Counted from the first letter of the stretch, positions 1-7,880 are shown. The stretch: DNA of 23,812 nt from Bacteroidota bacterium (GCA_004356305.1 SMXJ01000131.1:1-23812), one strand, 5' to 3'. Numbers and translations: made by a program. The notes: generated by a model not told the origin, from the sequence alone.

Positions 1-753
1 AATCGTTCTTTGGGAATCGCCGAAAGTGAAAAGATAAAAATAGCCGTCAAATCGCTGGGGTTGGACGATCTGAAACCCTTCCATCCGGAGAAAAAGATCA
101 TCGAATATATGTTAGCTGATGGAGAGAAAAAGCTGGTTGATCTTAAGTTGGATGACTTTGCAGATGAGACTGCGGGAGAATCTATGGCACCGGGTGGTGG
201 TTCCATTGCTGCTTATGTAGGTACGCTAGGTGTTGCCCTGGGAACCATGGTTGCCAATTTATCTGCCCATAAAGCCGGGTGGGACAACAAATGGGAGTTC
301 TATTCTGAGTGGGCAGAAAAAGGACAGGTGTATAAAAATAAACTCTTGCATTTGGTTGATGAAGACACCAATGCATTCAATAAAATTATTGACGGATTCA
401 GGATGCCAAAAGGTAATGCGGAAGAAACAGAAGCCAGAAATGAGGCCATCGAAGCAGCCACGAAATACGCTACCGAAATTCCGTTTCAAGTGATGGAAAC
501 TGCTTACCATTCTATGGAAGTAATGCAGGCTATGATTAAAGATGGGTTACAAAGTTCATTGTCTGATGCAGGGGTTGGAATTCTTTGCGCAAGAACAGCG
601 GTATTTGGAGCCTATTTTAATGTCCGTATCAACTTGAAAGATATCAAGGACAGAACCTTTGCTGATAAGATGCTAGCCAAAGCGGAAAAGATCTATCAGG
701 CGACCCTCAAAATCGAACAGGAAACGATCGATTACATTGATAGCAAGATGTAA
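1..753 (+). CDS. ftcD: Formimidoyltransferase-cyclodeaminase, C-terminal part (5' end outside window)
   Basis: The frame is open to the left edge (N-R-S before an internal TTG at position 10), so the gene starts upstream and the N-terminal formiminotransferase domain is missing. The visible ~250 residues are a short linker followed by a formimidoyl-THF cyclodeaminase domain. This carries the glycine-rich APGGGSIAAY stretch at about residues 61-70 and the helical segment around SSLSDAGVGILCARTA. In the family, the transferase moves the formimino group from formiminoglutamate (histidine degradation) to tetrahydrofolate, and the cyclodeaminase releases ammonia to give methenyl-THF. Fused forms of roughly 550 residues are common in Bacteroidota, which fits the start of the visible part. 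The product is cytosolic. No hairpin terminator follows; the next gene has its own promoter. The family call is firm; that it is a fused form is inferred from the linker. Confidence 0.9.
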   Translation, partial: NRSLGIAESEKIKIAVKSLGLDDLKPFHPEKKIIEYMLADGEKKLVDLKLDDFADETAGESMAPGGGSIAAYVGTLGVALGTMVANLSAHKAGWDNKWEFYSEWAEKGQVYKNKLLHLVDEDTNAFNKIIDGFRMPKGNAEETEARNEAIEAATKYATEIPFQVMETAYHSMEVMQAMIKDGLQSSLSDAGVGILCARTAVFGAYFNVRINLKDIKDRTFADKMLAKAEKIYQATLKIEQETIDYIDSKM

Positions 754-800
754 TCCGTGTTGTACATATATTCATTCTATTCATGTCAAATACCTAAGTA

Positions 801-825
801 ACAAATATATACGAAAAATATTTGT
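801..825. promoter_or_regulatory. Perfect 8+8 bp palindrome, candidate operator of the MarR-GNAT gene
   Basis: ACAAATAT at 801-808 and its exact reverse complement ATATTTGT at 818-825 are separated by 9 bp. The right arm contains the TTTG of the candidate -33 box (821-824), so a bound dimer would block RNA polymerase. MarR-family dimers usually bind palindromes overlapping their own promoter, so autoregulation by the downstream gene is the natural inference. The AT-rich composition means chance is not excluded. Confidence 0.45.
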
Positions 826-852
826 CGGTATGTCGAATTAATTCTATATTTG
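821..852 (+). promoter_or_regulatory. Bacteroidota-type promoter of the MarR-GNAT gene
   Basis: TTTG at 821-824 and TATATTTG at 845-852 are separated by 20 bp. This matches the Bacteroidota primary sigma consensus (TTG/TTTG, about 19-20 bp, TAnnTTTG). Transcription would start near 858-860, leaving a leader of about 20 nt before the ATG at 878. Confidence 0.65.
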
Positions 853-877
853 AATAAGCACTTATATAATTACTTAT

Positions 878-1819
878 ATGGATACGATGAAATCACTGGG
901 AGAATTAGGTATGGGCTCTCGCTTGAAGCGAATAAGTGACCTATGCATGCGAACCATTCAGCAAGCCTATGATAGGTATCAAATAGACTTCGATCCCTAC
1001 CTCTTCCCTGCCTATCACAGCATTGCCAAAATGAATAGTACGACGAATACCGAACTTTGGGAAACACTTCAAACCACCCAGCCAGCGGTCACCCAAACCA
1101 TCAATAAACTGCTAGTAAAAGAGCTGATCGAAATTTCTTCCGATAGCGATGACAAACGTAAAAAGAAGATCTCGCTTTCTGAAAAAGGCTCCGAACTTTA
1201 CAGTCGCGTCCAGCCCATATGGCGTGCCATGGACCATGCTGTGAAGAAATATACACAAACCCCTGCTAACTCACTTATCGAGCATCTCGATCAATTTGAA
1301 TCTGTGATTAAATCGGGGGAGTTTTTAGAAACCATTGTAGAAAATATGGATCACCAAAAAGAGGTAATCATAACTTCATATGACCCCCGTTATTCGAAGG
1401 TCTTTTACGACCTCAATATAGAATGGCTCGAAACCTATTTCTATGTGGAAGACTATGACAGGGAAGTGTTGAGTAATCCGGAAACCTATATACTCGATCC
1501 GGGCGGACATATCTTTTTTGCTGTTGAAAATGACGAAGCCATTGGAACGGTTGCCTTGATGAAGGCCGAAAAAGGAATCTACGAACTCTCTAAAATGGCA
1601 GTGCGTACAGACCAAATAGGAAAGAAGATCGGGCAACAGTTAATGCAATATTGTATCGATTTTGCTAAACAACATGATATTAAAAAACTGATACTCTATT
1701 CCAACACCAAATTGGAAAACGCTATTTATATCTATCGAAAATACGGCTTTATAGAGATCGACCAAGAAGTGGAAGTCCCTTATGAAAGAAGCAATATTAA
1801 AATGGAGTTGATTTTTTGA
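878..1819 (+). CDS. MarR-family regulator fused to a GNAT N-acetyltransferase
   Basis: A 313-residue two-domain protein. Residues ~15-145 form a MarR winged helix: TTQPAVTQTINKLLVKELIE at 66-85 is the recognition region, and DSDDKRKKKISLSEKG at 89-104 is the wing. Residues ~163-313 form a GNAT fold, with the acetyl-CoA loop in KMAVRTDQIGKKIGQQLM (239-256) and the C-terminal IYIYRKYGFIEI motif (283-294). MarR-GNAT fusions are a known architecture; the usual reading is a sensor/regulator with an acetyltransferase activity on an unknown small molecule or protein. Start: the first ATG lies about 20 nt after the promoter's expected start site; an alternative ATG is at 887. Next to it are a palindrome and a direct repeat of ACTTATAT (860-867, 872-879, overlapping the start codon), suggesting autoregulation. 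The domain calls are firm; the substrate and regulon are unknown. Confidence 0.88.
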   Translation: MDTMKSLGELGMGSRLKRISDLCMRTIQQAYDRYQIDFDPYLFPAYHSIAKMNSTTNTELWETLQTTQPAVTQTINKLLVKELIEISSDSDDKRKKKISLSEKGSELYSRVQPIWRAMDHAVKKYTQTPANSLIEHLDQFESVIKSGEFLETIVENMDHQKEVIITSYDPRYSKVFYDLNIEWLETYFYVEDYDREVLSNPETYILDPGGHIFFAVENDEAIGTVALMKAEKGIYELSKMAVRTDQIGKKIGQQLMQYCIDFAKQHDIKKLILYSNTKLENAIYIYRKYGFIEIDQEVEVPYERSNIKMELIF

Positions 1820-1866
1820 ATTACTCTTAGGAACAGGAATTCGTATCTTCATAAAAATATTGAAAT

Positions 1867-2676
1867 ATGAAAAATACGGTCCTTACACTCATGCTGTTAG
1901 TCTTACTTATAGGCTGCAAATCTGATAAAAAAGATACCCTGGCCATCGATATAGCTGAAATTACTTCAGAAGAAATAACGGTCACGGAAACAGAAAATCA
2001 AAAGGAATTTGTAGTACATCCCATTTCCCACGCCACCATGGTTCTGGTTTGGGATGGCTTTACCATTTATGTAGACCCCGTTGGTGGAACGGAAGCATTC
2101 GAGGGATATCCATCTCCGGATCTTATATTGATAACCGATATCCACGGAGATCATTTAAACATAGAGACCCTTCTGGCTGTAAGTACAGATAAAGTAAAAA
2201 TAATAGTGCCTCAGGCTGTGGCCGACAAACTTCCATCAAACTTTGATGCACAGGTGGATGTACTTTATAATGGTAATTTCAAGGAACGGTTTGGATTTTC
2301 CATACGAGCTATCGCCATGTATAATCTTAGAGAAGAAGCTCTTCAATATCACACTATTGGCCGTGGAAATGGATATGTGATCGAAAAAGATGGAAAACGT
2401 GTCTATATATCCGGTGATACGGAGGACATCCCCGAAATGCGCAGCTTACGGGATATCGATATCGCCTTTGTATGCATGAACCTACCATACACCATGACCG
2501 AATTACAGGCAGCACATGCCGTGGTCGATTTTAAACCCGCTATTGTTTATCCATATCACTATAGAGGAAAAGAGGGTTTCAGTGACATAAATATCTTCAA
2601 AGATTATATCAAAAAATCTTATATAGGCAATGAAATACAAGTGATAGAATTGGATTGGTATCCGGATAAAAAGTAG
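1867..2676 (+). CDS. Lipoprotein with metallo-beta-lactamase fold (UlaG/Lactamase_B_2-like)
   Basis: A 269-residue protein with a lipoprotein signal: hydrophobic residues 4-16, lipobox LLIGC, Cys17 as lipid site, then KSDKKD. The mature part is an MBL-fold hydrolase: SHATMVLVWDGFTIYVDP (54-71), the metal motif TDIHGDHLN (90-98), ISGDTEDIPE further on, and YPYHYRGKEG near the end. The first residue of the usual HxHxDH motif is Asp (D91) instead of His; the other three ligands (H93, D95, H96) are present. Bacteroidota relatives with DIHGDH exist, so it is probably an active subgroup variant and not a dead enzyme. The Cys anchor places it in the periplasm or outer membrane. The substrate is unknown. 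It lies 47 bp after the regulator gene and could be co-transcribed. Its stop is 9 bp from the convergent peptidase gene. Confidence 0.85.
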   Translation: MKNTVLTLMLLVLLIGCKSDKKDTLAIDIAEITSEEITVTETENQKEFVVHPISHATMVLVWDGFTIYVDPVGGTEAFEGYPSPDLILITDIHGDHLNIETLLAVSTDKVKIIVPQAVADKLPSNFDAQVDVLYNGNFKERFGFSIRAIAMYNLREEALQYHTIGRGNGYVIEKDGKRVYISGDTEDIPEMRSLRDIDIAFVCMNLPYTMTELQAAHAVVDFKPAIVYPYHYRGKEGFSDINIFKDYIKKSYIGNEIQVIELDWYPDKK

Positions 2677-2685
2677 CCTATAACG

Positions 2686-4713
2686 CTATTTGAACTTCTC
2701 GAACCAAGCCAGGGTATGTGCAACCTTAGCGATCAAATTACTGGGACGCGCAGCAATATTATGAGATGCTTCCGGGATCTCGACCAGTACGGTCTCTATT
2801 TTCCGAAGTTTCAACGCATGATATAGTTGTTTCGCTTCACTCGGAGGTGTACGCAAATCGTCCATCCCTACCATCACCATCGTAGGAGTTTCAACATTTC
2901 CCACGAGCGAAATAGGTGAAAACTTCCAGTAATTTTCAAAATTTTGCCATGGTTGTCCGGGATAACGTGAGTCGGCATATCCATAGTAATTATCTGCGAC
3001 CAGTGTTTTACTTATCCAGTTCATGACCGGTTTGGTCACTACGGCTGCCTTAAAACGATTTGTTTTACCAATGATCCAGGCGGTCATAATTCCACCAGCG
3101 CTTCCTCCGGTTACAAACATTCTGTCTTCATCCACCTTGCCACGTGCTAAAACCGCGTCCACTCCATCCATAACATCGTTATAATCTTCACCCGGATAAT
3201 TATTATATAGCAGGTTGCCAAATTCCTCTCCATAACTCGTGCTTCCTCTTGGATTGGGGTAAAAAACAATATAGCCCGCAGCAGCATACAGTTGAATTTC
3301 CGCGGAAAAAAACGGTCCGTAGTTCAAGATCGGCCCCCCATGGTTTTCAACGATTAGCGGATATTTTTTACGTTTTTCAAAATTAGGCGGATACACTATC
3401 CAGCCTTGAATATCGCGCCCGTCCACAGAAGATTTATACCAAAATTCATCCACAACACTCATAAATTTAAAGGCCATTAGATCTTCATTCAATCCGGTTA
3501 CTACTTTTGGCTCTTTGGCCTTCTTGTCTATGATGGCGACATCCGCAGGGCGATCGGTGTACGAAATTGTATAAGCGATTTTATCGTTTTTGGAAACGGT
3601 AAAACTACCACTGGCATAAGGCCTTCCCAAGGTGGTTCCTCCAACATTGTTGACTATTTCGGTTAGTTTTCCGCTTAAAGTTATATAACCCAATTTCGTT
3701 CTGCCCAAGTCGTTGTACTGTATGTAAAGACCTTTACCATCTTCCGCCCAAGCAGCCCCGGAAATACTTCTGTCCAATTTGCCAGAGATCACTCTTTTAT
3801 TTTTTCCATCTATATCCATCACCTGCAGCTTACGTGTCTGGTATGTTTGAACCTTATCCTCAAATCCTATATAAGCTATCGATTTGCCGTCGGGTGAAAC
3901 TTTTGGGGAACGATCAGGGCCGGGTCGGGTAGTGAGTGTTTCAACTAAACGACTACCCGTATCGATCGAGTATACTTCGCTGTTTCTAAATTCATATTCC
4001 CAATTTGGATTTCTATTCGCTGAAAAGTAAATTTTTTGACCATCGGATGCCCAGGACAGGCTCCCACCATGATTAAAGGGCCCATCTGTTAGTTGCCTCG
4101 GCGAACCTCCTTCAGAAGGAATTGTAAAGACATGTGTGAATCCGGGTTTTAAATAGCCTTTTCCATCGGCTTCGTGTTTCAATCGGTCCGTGATCCTCGG
4201 TTCTTCTGCCCATTTTGCACCTTTTGGCTTGTCGGGCATTTTGGCGAGTACAGGAGGTTTTGCATTAACTTTCATGGTAAAGGCAATTCGTCTTCCATCA
4301 GGAGACCAGGCCAGATTTGACGGACTATTTACCAATTGCGTCAGCCTGGCTACCGTACCTGTATTCGTCCAATAAACATATATTTCACTTCCCTCGCCAT
4401 CACTACTTATAAAAGCAATTCGATCACCGTTGGGAGACCAACGTGCCTGACCTTCGTCGGAATCTCGCGAAGTCAATTTATGATGAATATCTCGACCATC
4501 GGTGCTCACCAACCAAAGATTTCCTTTCGAGCGATCCTTCATAATGTCGAAACCCGTTCTGCGATAGATCACATAATTTCCATCAGGAGAAATTTGCGGG
4601 TCCCCCGAATATTCCAATTGAAAAACATCCAAATATTCAAAGATGGTTTGAACCTGAGCTGAAAGTTGCAAGGTAGTTGCCAGCAATAGAAAAAGATATA
4701 ACGAGTGTTTCAT
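2686..4713 (-). CDS. Secreted S9 family (prolyl oligopeptidase-like) peptidase
   Basis: A 675-residue protein with a Sec signal peptide (first ~19 residues, ending LQLSAQ). Residues ~30-400 contain WD40-like/PD40 propeller repeats of the type SPDGxxIAY (ISPDGNYVIY 41-50, WSPNGDRIAF 92-101, WSPDGRRIAF 136-145, VSPDGKSIAY 272-281). Residues ~430-675 are an alpha/beta-hydrolase with catalytic Ser538 in GGSAGG (536-541), Asp619 in GMDDLRTP and His651 in EASHNIAARPSN. The family cleaves short peptides, often after proline or as dipeptidyl/acylaminoacyl peptidases, and the propeller limits entry to small peptides. The protein is probably periplasmic. All catalytic residues are present and the length is normal. 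Exact cleavage specificity cannot be read from the sequence. Confidence 0.92.
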   Translation of the reverse strand: MKHSLYLFLLLATTLQLSAQVQTIFEYLDVFQLEYSGDPQISPDGNYVIYRRTGFDIMKDRSKGNLWLVSTDGRDIHHKLTSRDSDEGQARWSPNGDRIAFISSDGEGSEIYVYWTNTGTVARLTQLVNSPSNLAWSPDGRRIAFTMKVNAKPPVLAKMPDKPKGAKWAEEPRITDRLKHEADGKGYLKPGFTHVFTIPSEGGSPRQLTDGPFNHGGSLSWASDGQKIYFSANRNPNWEYEFRNSEVYSIDTGSRLVETLTTRPGPDRSPKVSPDGKSIAYIGFEDKVQTYQTRKLQVMDIDGKNKRVISGKLDRSISGAAWAEDGKGLYIQYNDLGRTKLGYITLSGKLTEIVNNVGGTTLGRPYASGSFTVSKNDKIAYTISYTDRPADVAIIDKKAKEPKVVTGLNEDLMAFKFMSVVDEFWYKSSVDGRDIQGWIVYPPNFEKRKKYPLIVENHGGPILNYGPFFSAEIQLYAAAGYIVFYPNPRGSTSYGEEFGNLLYNNYPGEDYNDVMDGVDAVLARGKVDEDRMFVTGGSAGGIMTAWIIGKTNRFKAAVVTKPVMNWISKTLVADNYYGYADSRYPGQPWQNFENYWKFSPISLVGNVETPTMVMVGMDDLRTPPSEAKQLYHALKLRKIETVLVEIPEASHNIAARPSNLIAKVAHTLAWFEKFK

Positions 4714-4733
4714 TTTTGATTTATTGAAAGAGA

Positions 4734-4741
4734 TAAAGGTA
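4734..4741 (-). promoter_or_regulatory. Possible -7 element of the S9 peptidase gene
   Basis: On the minus strand this reads TACCTTTA, one mismatch (last base) from TAnnTTTG, 20 bp before the ATG at 4713. No convincing -33 TTTG is at the right distance; the nearest is TTTC around 4766-4769. Tentative. Confidence 0.3.
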
Positions 4742-4820
4742 CTCGTTTTAAAACATATTTAATTCGAAATTACCGTCAAGATCGCATCATCAATATTCCC
4801 TCAATATTCTGTCGTAAATA

Positions 4821-4840
4821 ATAAAAGAGCGAACTTTTAT
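4821..4840 (-). terminator. Weak AT-rich hairpin overlapping the HAD stop codon
   Basis: ATAAAAG (4821-4827) and CTTTTAT (4834-4840) form a 7-bp stem with a 6-nt loop. Read on the minus strand it is followed by TATTATTT. It includes the HAD stop codon. The stem has only one G-C pair, so termination strength is doubtful. Confidence 0.35.
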
Positions 4841-5529
4841 AACAGATCCAAGATTTCAATCGCCGACGTCAGCAATCTATAATTTTGATGTTCTACCGGT
4901 TCCTTAACCGTTTCATGGGCCCAGGTAGTATGAAAAGGAATATGAAATCCGTGGCCACCAATTGCCAATACAGGAAGAATGTCACTCTTAACCGAGTTGC
5001 CCACCATCAAAAACTCGTTAGGCGCTATATCCAAATGATCGACCAGCTTTTGATATTGTTTTTCCGATTTATCGGAAACTATTTCAATATGATGAAAATA
5101 GGACTCCAAACCTGATTTTATAAGTTTGCGTTCTTGATCGAGCAAATCTCCTTTGGTCGCCATCACCAGACGGTATTTTTGAGACAGCGTCTTTAAAGTC
5201 TCCTCTACACCATCCAGAAGCTCAACAGGTGAGTCCAACATGATCTTCCCTCGGGCGATTATAGTTTCAATCACAGAAATCGGAACCATTCCATCTGAAA
5301 AGTCGATGGCCGCTTCGATCAATGATAATGTGAATGGCTTAATTCCGTAGCCATATAACGGAAGATTTTTCATTTCCATTTCGAAAAGCATCTGATTGCA
5401 TTTTTCTTCGGAAAGATAATCATGCATCAATACGCAAAATTCCATTTCCGCCTCCCTAAACAGTGTTTCATTTACCCAAAGGGTATCATCTGCATCGAAG
5501 GCGATAGCTTTTATTTTAGTGAGTGGCAT
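4837..5529 (-). CDS. HAD-superfamily hydrolase (phosphatase-like)
   Basis: A 230-residue protein from the chosen ATG at 5529. HAD motif I is FDADDTLW, with nucleophile Asp12 and Asp14. Motif II is in RLVMATKGD, the motif III lysine is in the KSEKQYQKL region, and motif IV is in FLMVGNSVKSDILPV. An alpha-helical cap of roughly residues 20-100 makes this a C1-cap, phosphoglycolate-phosphatase/haloacid-dehalogenase-type enzyme. An in-frame ATG at 5580 would add 17 residues with no HAD similarity, and these codons run antisense to the LuxR-type remnant, so the shorter start is preferred. The product is probably a cytosolic phosphatase; the substrate is unknown. No partner gene gives a clue. Confidence 0.85.
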   Translation of the reverse strand: MPLTKIKAIAFDADDTLWVNETLFREAEMEFCVLMHDYLSEEKCNQMLFEMEMKNLPLYGYGIKPFTLSLIEAAIDFSDGMVPISVIETIIARGKIMLDSPVELLDGVEETLKTLSQKYRLVMATKGDLLDQERKLIKSGLESYFHHIEIVSDKSEKQYQKLVDHLDIAPNEFLMVGNSVKSDILPVLAIGGHGFHIPFHTTWAHETVKEPVEHQNYRLLTSAIEILDLL

Positions 5530-5580
5530 GGCGGTGATGAAAATTTTGTCACAATCATTTGTAAAAATATAAAACTCCAA

Positions 5581-5715
5581 TGTTTTAATTCGAAAGACAC
5601 TGCAAACTTTATGGAGATATCGCCCGAAAGTGTTAAAGTGAGTAGATACCGGCTGAGGAAAAAGTTGGAATTGGAGAGGAGTGATAATTTGGCGAACTAT
5701 ATCGATAAATTCTAA
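5581..5715 (+). pseudogene. Remnant of the C-terminal HTH of a LuxR-like (TPR-type) regulator
   Basis: On the plus strand this reads about 44 residues, FNSKDTANFMEISPESV followed by KVSRYRLRKKL and NLANYIDKF, then TAA. This closely resembles the end of Bacteroidota TPR-LuxR-like regulators, which typically finish with a SSKEIA...ISxxSVxxxRYRLRKKL segment, an acidic linker and NLxxYI. Only the DNA-binding end is left: the frame continues leftwards only as antisense of the intact HAD gene, and no start or sensor part exists. Similarity may reach to about 5557 (IICKNIKLQ resembles the helix before the HTH, with one extra residue). It is best read as the 3' stub of a gene whose front was deleted when the HAD gene was joined here. 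The HAD promoter must lie inside the stub. It is unlikely to be expressed. Confidence 0.7.
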
Positions 5716-5734
5716 CAGGCTTCTCTATCTACAT

Positions 5735-7426
5735 TTATCTGATCAATTTTTTGTATTTGATCCGTTTTGGTATTAAATCCCTACCCAGGCGTTTCTTTTT
5801 GTTCTCTTCATAGTCGCTAAAGCTTCCTTCGAAAAAATACACCTGGCTATCCCCTTCAAAAGCAAGGATGTGTGTACAGACCCTATCCAGAAACCAACGG
5901 TCATGACTGATCACCACGGCGCAACCGGCGAAATTCTCAAGTCCGTCTTCGAGAGCTCTAAGTGTATTGATATCCAAATCGTTGGTAGGTTCATCCAGTA
6001 ATAAAACATTTCCTTCCTCCTTTAAGGTCATCGCGAGATGCAAACGGTTCCGCTCCCCACCTGAAAGCATGGATACTTTTTTATTCTGTTCACTTCCGTT
6101 AAAGTTAAACCGGCTTAAATACGCCCGGGAGTTCACTTGTCGGCCGCCCATCATAATGAGTTCCTGCCCATCACTGAAGTTTTCCCATATGGTCTTGTTC
6201 GGGTCAATATTTGAGTGTGCCTGATCCACATAGGCGATCTTCGCGGTCTCCCCTACTTTAAAATCTCCCTTATCCGGCTCGATCTCATCCATGATCATTT
6301 TGAAAATAGTTGTTTTACCGGCGCCGTTTGGACCGATTAATCCTACGATTCCCGCCTGTGGAAGGGTAAAATTAAGATCCTCATACAGCAACTTATCTCC
6401 AAATGCTTTGGATACATTTATCGCCTCGATCACATTCGTTCCCAAACGAGGGCCGTTCGGGATATATATTTCGAGTTTATCATCCAACTTCTGTTGGTCC
6501 TGGCTCATTAATTTTTCATAATTCTGAAGTCTTGCTTTTTGTTTGGATTGTCTCCCTTTCGGAGCCATTCGCACCCACTCCAGTTCACGCTCCAGGGTTT
6601 TTTGACGCTTGCTCGCTTGTTTTTGCTCTTGTGCAAGTCGCTTTGATTTTTGATCCAGCCATGAGGAATAATTCCCTTTCCAGGGGATTCCCTCTCCTCT
6701 ATCGAGTTCTAAGATCCACCCCGCAACATTGTCTAAGAAATAACGGTCGTGCGTGACAGCGATCACTGTACCCTTGTACTGCAATAAATGATGCTCCAAC
6801 CAATGTACACTTTCCGCATCCAAATGGTTAGTAGGCTCATCGAGTAACAGAACATCCGGTTCCTGTAGCAACAATCTGCACAATGCGACACGACGACGCT
6901 CTCCACCCGAAAGAACCTTGATGGGAGTATCACCCTCCGGGGTCCGCAAAGCATCCATCGCGATCTCCAATTTAGTATCTAGTTCCCAGGCATTGCTGGC
7001 ATCGATCTCATCCTGCAATTTGGCTTGCTTATCCATTAACTTCTGCATCTTATCAGGATTCTCATAGACTTCCGGAAGGCCGAACATATCATTGATTTTA
7101 TTGTATTCATTCAGAACGTCTACCACTTCCTGTACTCCTTCCTTCACGATCTCGATCACCGTTTTATCATCATCCAGTTGAGGTTCCTGTTCGAGATAGC
7201 CTACCGTATAACCCGGCGCAAAAACCACGTCGCCCTGATGGTTCTTCTCCATTCCCGAAATGATCCTTAACAAGGTTGATTTACCACTTCCATTAAGGCC
7301 TAAAATCCCGATTTTAGCACCGTAGAAAAAACTCAGATAAATATTTTTTAAAACAGGTTTTTGTGCGCTTTGGTAGGTTTTGGAAACCCCGGACATGGAG
7401 AAAATCACTTTTTTATCGTCAGACAT
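5735..7426 (-). CDS. ettA: Energy-dependent translational throttle protein EttA (ABC-F)
   Basis: A 563-residue ABC-F protein without membrane segments. It has two nucleotide-binding domains: Walker A1 GLNGSGKST (43-51), signature LSGGE (172-176), Walker B1 VLLLDEPTNHLD (192-203); Walker A2 GPNGAGKTT (365-373), LSGGE (454-458), LLLDEPTNDLD (475-485). Between them is the P-site tRNA-interaction linker, rich in basic residues and containing MAPKGRQSKQKARL (287-300). Insertion and linker lengths match EttA rather than other ABC-F members. EttA binds the ribosomal E site and gates the first elongation step according to ADP/ATP. It lies 53 bp downstream of a small membrane-protein gene on the same strand, probably in one operon. 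Both ATPase sites look intact. Confidence 0.95.
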   Translation of the reverse strand: MSDDKKVIFSMSGVSKTYQSAQKPVLKNIYLSFFYGAKIGILGLNGSGKSTLLRIISGMEKNHQGDVVFAPGYTVGYLEQEPQLDDDKTVIEIVKEGVQEVVDVLNEYNKINDMFGLPEVYENPDKMQKLMDKQAKLQDEIDASNAWELDTKLEIAMDALRTPEGDTPIKVLSGGERRRVALCRLLLQEPDVLLLDEPTNHLDAESVHWLEHHLLQYKGTVIAVTHDRYFLDNVAGWILELDRGEGIPWKGNYSSWLDQKSKRLAQEQKQASKRQKTLERELEWVRMAPKGRQSKQKARLQNYEKLMSQDQQKLDDKLEIYIPNGPRLGTNVIEAINVSKAFGDKLLYEDLNFTLPQAGIVGLIGPNGAGKTTIFKMIMDEIEPDKGDFKVGETAKIAYVDQAHSNIDPNKTIWENFSDGQELIMMGGRQVNSRAYLSRFNFNGSEQNKKVSMLSGGERNRLHLAMTLKEEGNVLLLDEPTNDLDINTLRALEDGLENFAGCAVVISHDRWFLDRVCTHILAFEGDSQVYFFEGSFSDYEENKKKRLGRDLIPKRIKYKKLIR

Positions 7427-7479
7427 CTTTGGCTATAAGTTGAACGTTAGTAACTGGAACAGGAAGTTGGTGGTATAGG

Positions 7480-7662
7480 TTAAACACGTCCGTTAAGAGC
7501 GTTGAAGACCCAGGCAATGGCGAAGAAACCAATCCCTACAGAAGCAAATCCCCATCCGGCCACATCGTCATATCGAAAAGCTCCCAAAGCAATTAGCCCG
7601 CAACCAACTAATATCATTATAAAAGTTGCCCAGGCAAGTACTGTATTTTTATTCATTCCCAT
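7480..7662 (-). CDS. Small membrane protein, CAL67264-like family
   Basis: A 60-residue protein with two hydrophobic helices (about residues 8-28 and 36-54) joined by the loop FRYDDVAGWG, ending in NALNGRV. It resembles the conserved flavobacterial small membrane protein family that I know as CAL67264; the function is not known. The start may be the ATG at 7662 or the next in-frame ATG at 7656 (MNKNTV). It precedes ettA by 53 bp on the same strand, so co-transcription is likely. Conservation of the YDDVAGWGF loop in such a short protein argues for a real gene. Confidence 0.75.
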   Translation of the reverse strand: MGMNKNTVLAWATFIMILVGCGLIALGAFRYDDVAGWGFASVGIGFFAIAWVFNALNGRV

Positions 7663-7725
7663 AAGTTTAGTTTTTATTCGTTCTTCAGATATTTCCTAAG
7701 AAAAAGAGACTCCTCATCAAACGCC

Positions 7726-7759
7726 TTGAAATGTGGTCACATATCTTCGTTTATATTTG
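7726..7759 (+). promoter_or_regulatory. Distal promoter candidate for the carboxylase-transporter operon, with palindrome
   Basis: TATATTTG at 7752-7759 matches TAnnTTTG exactly, with TTG at 7726-7728 (23 bp spacer, at the long end of the accepted range). Between the boxes lies ATGTGgtCACAT (7731-7742), two 5-bp inverted arms with a 2-bp centre, well placed for an operator. The leader to the ATG at 7881 would be about 115 nt. Confidence 0.4.
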
Positions 7760-7854
7760 ACCTGCAACCGTCCTCTTTCGCCAAAGCTTTGAAGACCGAA
7801 AGCAAATATCGGTAATTAATCGTAGATTTCAGTATTCATAATAACACACTTTTG

Positions 7855-7862
7855 TATTTTTG
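7855..7862 (+). promoter_or_regulatory. Proximal -7 element of the carboxylase gene
   Basis: TATTTTTG matches TAnnTTTG exactly, 18 nt before the ATG at 7881. It overlaps an in-frame TTG at 7860, which argues that the TTG is not the start. No good -33 box is visible. Confidence 0.45.
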
Positions 7863-7880
7863 GGGAAACACTTTGCCAAA

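Noticed and set aside
1815..1851. Promoter for the MBL lipoprotein gene
   Set aside because: TATCTTCA deviates at the key final bases and the spacer to the nearest TTTG is 25 bp, so it is too weak to call.
4790..4809. Direct repeat TCAATATTC (4790-4798, 4801-4809)
   Set aside because: Two short AT-rich copies without further context; likely chance.
5530..5580. Upstream ATG (5580) as the HAD start
   Set aside because: The 17 extra residues precede the normal HAD N terminus and are antisense to the HTH stub.
5422..5715. A 97-residue plus-strand protein including the HTH stub
   Set aside because: The first ~50 residues are antisense to the HAD gene and show no protein-like features. Only the last ~45 residues resemble an HTH, so it is called a remnant.
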